Below are positions 19,841-21,378 of a stretch of 21,378 bases of DNA, piece by piece. This DNA is from CAYTZA01 sp964442365 (GTDB lineage: Bacteria > Patescibacteriota > Minisyncoccia > Phycocordibacterales > DAORIS01): assembly GCA_964442365.1 (NCBI GenBank), contig CAYTZA010000008.1:1-21378 (forward strand). The letters run 5' to 3'. Every line of letters begins with the position of its first letter. Position 1 is the first letter of the stretch. The position numbers and the translations under genes are program-made. A model generated the notes under the pieces. That model had not been told where the DNA came from, made no database searches, and saw nothing but the letters and a program-made list of their open reading frames with translations.

Positions 19841-21031
19841 TCACTTTATCTCTTTCAATGCTTTATCTAATCCGTAGATAATATCCTTCGGATCTTCAAA
19901 CCCAACCGACAGCCTAAAGAAACCATCACCAATTCCAAGTGATTCACGAATGTCTTTAGGTATACTTTTATGACTCATGAGTGGTGGATAAGCGATGATT
20001 GTTTCAGGACTAGCCAAACTCTCGCCATACACGACAGGACCATGCACCCTCAAAGAATCCACAAAACTTTTTAGTTTAGGAATATACTTATTTTTTATAA
20101 CAAAAGATACAACTGCACCATGCCCTCCTTTACTCTGCTTATTTGCAAGAGCGTGTCTTGGATGAGACGGAAGTCCTGGATACAAAACCTTCTCTATTTG
20201 ATTATTCTTCTCTAAAAACTTTGCTACCTCAAGTGCAGTTTCACTTACACGCTTCCAACGTAATTCAAGTGTCTTAACTTCCTGCAAGACTCGATAGCAC
20301 TCATCTGGAGAAAGAATTGCTCCAACTGTACGATGCAAAAATGAAAGCTGTTCATGAAGCTTTTCGTTTTTTGTAATAATCGCCCCGCCGATAATATCAT
20401 TGTGTCCTGCAATATATTTACTTAAACTATGAATAATAGTTTCTGCACCAAATTCAAATGCTTGGAGTGCACATGGCGGTGAAAATGTCGCATCGACAAC
20501 AAACGGTACACCCGTATCTTTCGAGATTTTTGCAATCAAAGACAAATCGATAATATGCAATGACGGATTTGTAGGGGTCTCCACAAAGAGATACTTAGTA
20601 GTAGGCTTAATATTTTCTCTAATAACCTTTTCACTAGAAAAATCCACATAATCAGAAGTAACACCAAATCTTGATAAGACTTGGTCAAGTAATCTAAAAG
20701 TTCCTCCATATACTTCATGGCAACAAAGAATATGATCCCTCGGCGACAATGTAAAGAAAAAAGAAGCTACAGCGGCAACACCTGAAGCATATACTGTCGC
20801 ACACCCACCACCCTCAAGGCTCACTAATTTTTCTTCCAATTTTTGTCTGGTCGGATTTTTTCCTCTTGAATACTGGAACTCACTTTCAACCCCAAACTCT
20901 TTCTGAGCAAATGTTTTTGATCGAACAAGTATCGGAGCTATCGCTCCTGTTTGCTTATCTGGCTCTTCTCCACTATGTATTAATTTTGTCGAAAAACCCC
21001 ACTTTCTTTTATTTTCTTTTTTCATAATCAT
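19841..21031 (-). CDS. PLP-dependent Cys/Met metabolism enzyme (cystathionine gamma-synthase/lyase type)
   Basis: A 396-residue protein of normal length for the family. Seen: YSRGKNPTRQKLEEKLVSLEGG (cofactor phosphate and substrate region), ASGVAAV, EVYGGTFRLL with Y108 stacking on PLP, D180 in FVVDATF and the Schiff-base lysine K205 in HSLSKYIAGH. At the position of the key Cys of methionine gamma-lyase (YGC) it has YGG, which favours cystathionine gamma-synthase or gamma-lyase, though O-acyl-homoserine sulfhydrylation is possible. A SAM-I riboswitch upstream ties it to methionine supply and favours a biosynthetic role. An in-frame ATG at 21025 is an alternative start; neither has a clear Shine-Dalgarno. 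It appears monocistronic. Confidence 0.93.
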   Translation of the reverse strand: MIMKKENKRKWGFSTKLIHSGEEPDKQTGAIAPILVRSKTFAQKEFGVESEFQYSRGKNPTRQKLEEKLVSLEGGGCATVYASGVAAVASFFFTLSPRDHILCCHEVYGGTFRLLDQVLSRFGVTSDYVDFSSEKVIRENIKPTTKYLFVETPTNPSLHIIDLSLIAKISKDTGVPFVVDATFSPPCALQAFEFGAETIIHSLSKYIAGHNDIIGGAIITKNEKLHEQLSFLHRTVGAILSPDECYRVLQEVKTLELRWKRVSETALEVAKFLEKNNQIEKVLYPGLPSHPRHALANKQSKGGHGAVVSFVIKNKYIPKLKSFVDSLRVHGPVVYGESLASPETIIAYPPLMSHKSIPKDIRESLGIGDGFFRLSVGFEDPKDIIYGLDKALKEIK

Positions 21032-21048
21032 CTTTTGTTCTTATTTTT

Positions 21049-21083
21049 TTAATAAAAACAAAAAGCTCTTCCACATAGAAGAG
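21049..21083 (-). terminator. Riboswitch expression-platform terminator
   Basis: On the minus strand CTCTTC-TATGTG-GAAGAG is followed by CTTTTTGTTTTT, with four extra A-U pairs beyond a single mismatch. It lies about 20 bases downstream of the SAM aptamer and before the ATG at 21031, as expected for transcription termination when SAM is bound. Confidence 0.85.
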
Positions 21084-21103
21084 ATTTTGATCAAGTTGAT
21101 ACA

Positions 21104-21197
21104 TTATCTTTCCCTTGCGGGCTAGATTGAGCACTTACTTCTTTCGAAGAGTTGCTGGCGGTTCATAGAGCTAGTTCTCTCCCCGCACTCTGGATAA
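21104..21197 (-). ncRNA. SAM-I (S-box type) riboswitch aptamer
   Basis: Reading the minus strand, the conserved elements occur in order. P1 is TTATC/GATAA. It is followed by CCAGAG, the P2 arm GGGGAGAGAACTAGCTC with CTATGAACCGCCAGCAAC (matching the consensus TATGAA...GGCAAC), and a P3 hairpin CTTC-GAAA-GAAG. Then come GTGCTCAATCTAGC (consensus GTGCTAATTCCAGC) and a small P4 hairpin CCC-GCAA-GGG followed by AAAGATAA. The P2-loop/J3-4 pseudoknot, CUGG-CCAG in the consensus, is here CUAG-CUAG, a compensated change that keeps pairing. It directly precedes a Cys/Met PLP enzyme gene and is followed by a terminator. SAM binding would turn expression off. Confidence 0.93.
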
Positions 21198-21245
21198 CTA
21201 TTTTGTTGTGTTTAAATTTTAACAGAGTTCTAATAAAAAGAAAAG

Positions 21246-21337
21246 TGGCGGAGACGGAGGGATTCGAACCCTCGGTGCCTTTTAAAGGGCACACATCTTT
21301 AGCAAAGATGCACGTTAGACCACTCTGACACGTCTCC
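21246..21337 (-). tRNA. tRNA-Ser(GCT)
   Basis: A class II cloverleaf with CCA encoded (21246-21248). The acceptor is GGAGACG/CGTCTCC with G73, anticodon stem CATCT/AGATG with loop TTGCTAA (GCT), long variable arm GTGCC-CTTTAAAA-GGCAC, and T arm GAGGG-TTCGAAT-CCCTC. It reads AGC and AGU. The remaining 41 bases to the window end hold no gene that I can see. Confidence 0.97.
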
Positions 21338-21378
21338 ATATGCCAGAGCTTATCATATTTCACTGATACTTCTAGTCT

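Noticed and set aside
21163..21363. Minus-strand ORF of 66 aa near the right end
   Set aside because: It is the tRNA-Ser(GCT) and the riboswitch region read as protein.
1..21378. CRISPR arrays, insertion sequences, prophage or integrase genes
   Set aside because: No spaced direct repeats, transposase/integrase motifs or terminal inverted repeats were seen.

Overview
The gene set, compact layout and divergence pattern suggest a bacterium of the Candidate Phyla Radiation (Patescibacteria, Parcubacteria-like). The sequence is A+T-rich and genes abut or overlap by a few bases. There is a full type IV pilus assembly block but no secretin gene in the window. Glu-tRNA amidotransferase subunits GatC/GatA are present, and several proteins have lost structural zinc cysteines. 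UGA is used as a stop (gatA, comFC, the small ORF at 436-627), so the standard bacterial code applies rather than the UGA=Gly code of Gracilibacteria. The taxonomic call is inference from gene content; no marker rRNA is present.

Layout. 1-950: the 5' part of a gene for a membrane-anchored protein, tRNA-Asp, an isolated 63-codon Cys/His-rich gene with its own promoter, structured leader and terminator, then tRNA-Met and an aberrant initiator tRNA. 967-5449: a membrane HEPN-like protein, gatA, gatC and ligA. 5467-10190: six prepilin-like genes plus the prepilin peptidase pilD; one minor pilin carries a large inserted surface domain. 10277-17168: the pilus motor and alignment complex in transcription order pilM-pilN-pilO-pilP-like-pilB-response regulator-pilT-pilC. 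Nearly everything from 17168 down to 967 is on the minus strand and tightly spaced. An intrinsic terminator after the major pilin and several candidate internal promoters divide it into sub-operons.

17167-17832: a divergent comFC (DNA-uptake phosphoribosyltransferase-like) whose predicted start overlaps that of pilM. Beyond it are a class II tRNA-Ser with an unusual ACT anticodon, a two-gene unit (D-2-hydroxyacid dehydrogenase then phosphoglycerate mutase), and a PLP-dependent Cys/Met-metabolism enzyme controlled by a clear SAM-I-type riboswitch with terminator. An ordinary tRNA-Ser(GCT) follows.

Together, PilM/N/O/P form the cytoplasmic and membrane platform, PilB and PilT power extension and retraction, PilC is the inner-membrane platform, PilD processes the pilins, and ComFC suggests the pilus also serves DNA uptake. 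Two 100-N assembly gaps affect interpretation. One lies inside pilB and removes its Walker B/His region. The other is flanked by identical 20-base ends in the tRNA-Ser gene and is probably not a real gap.
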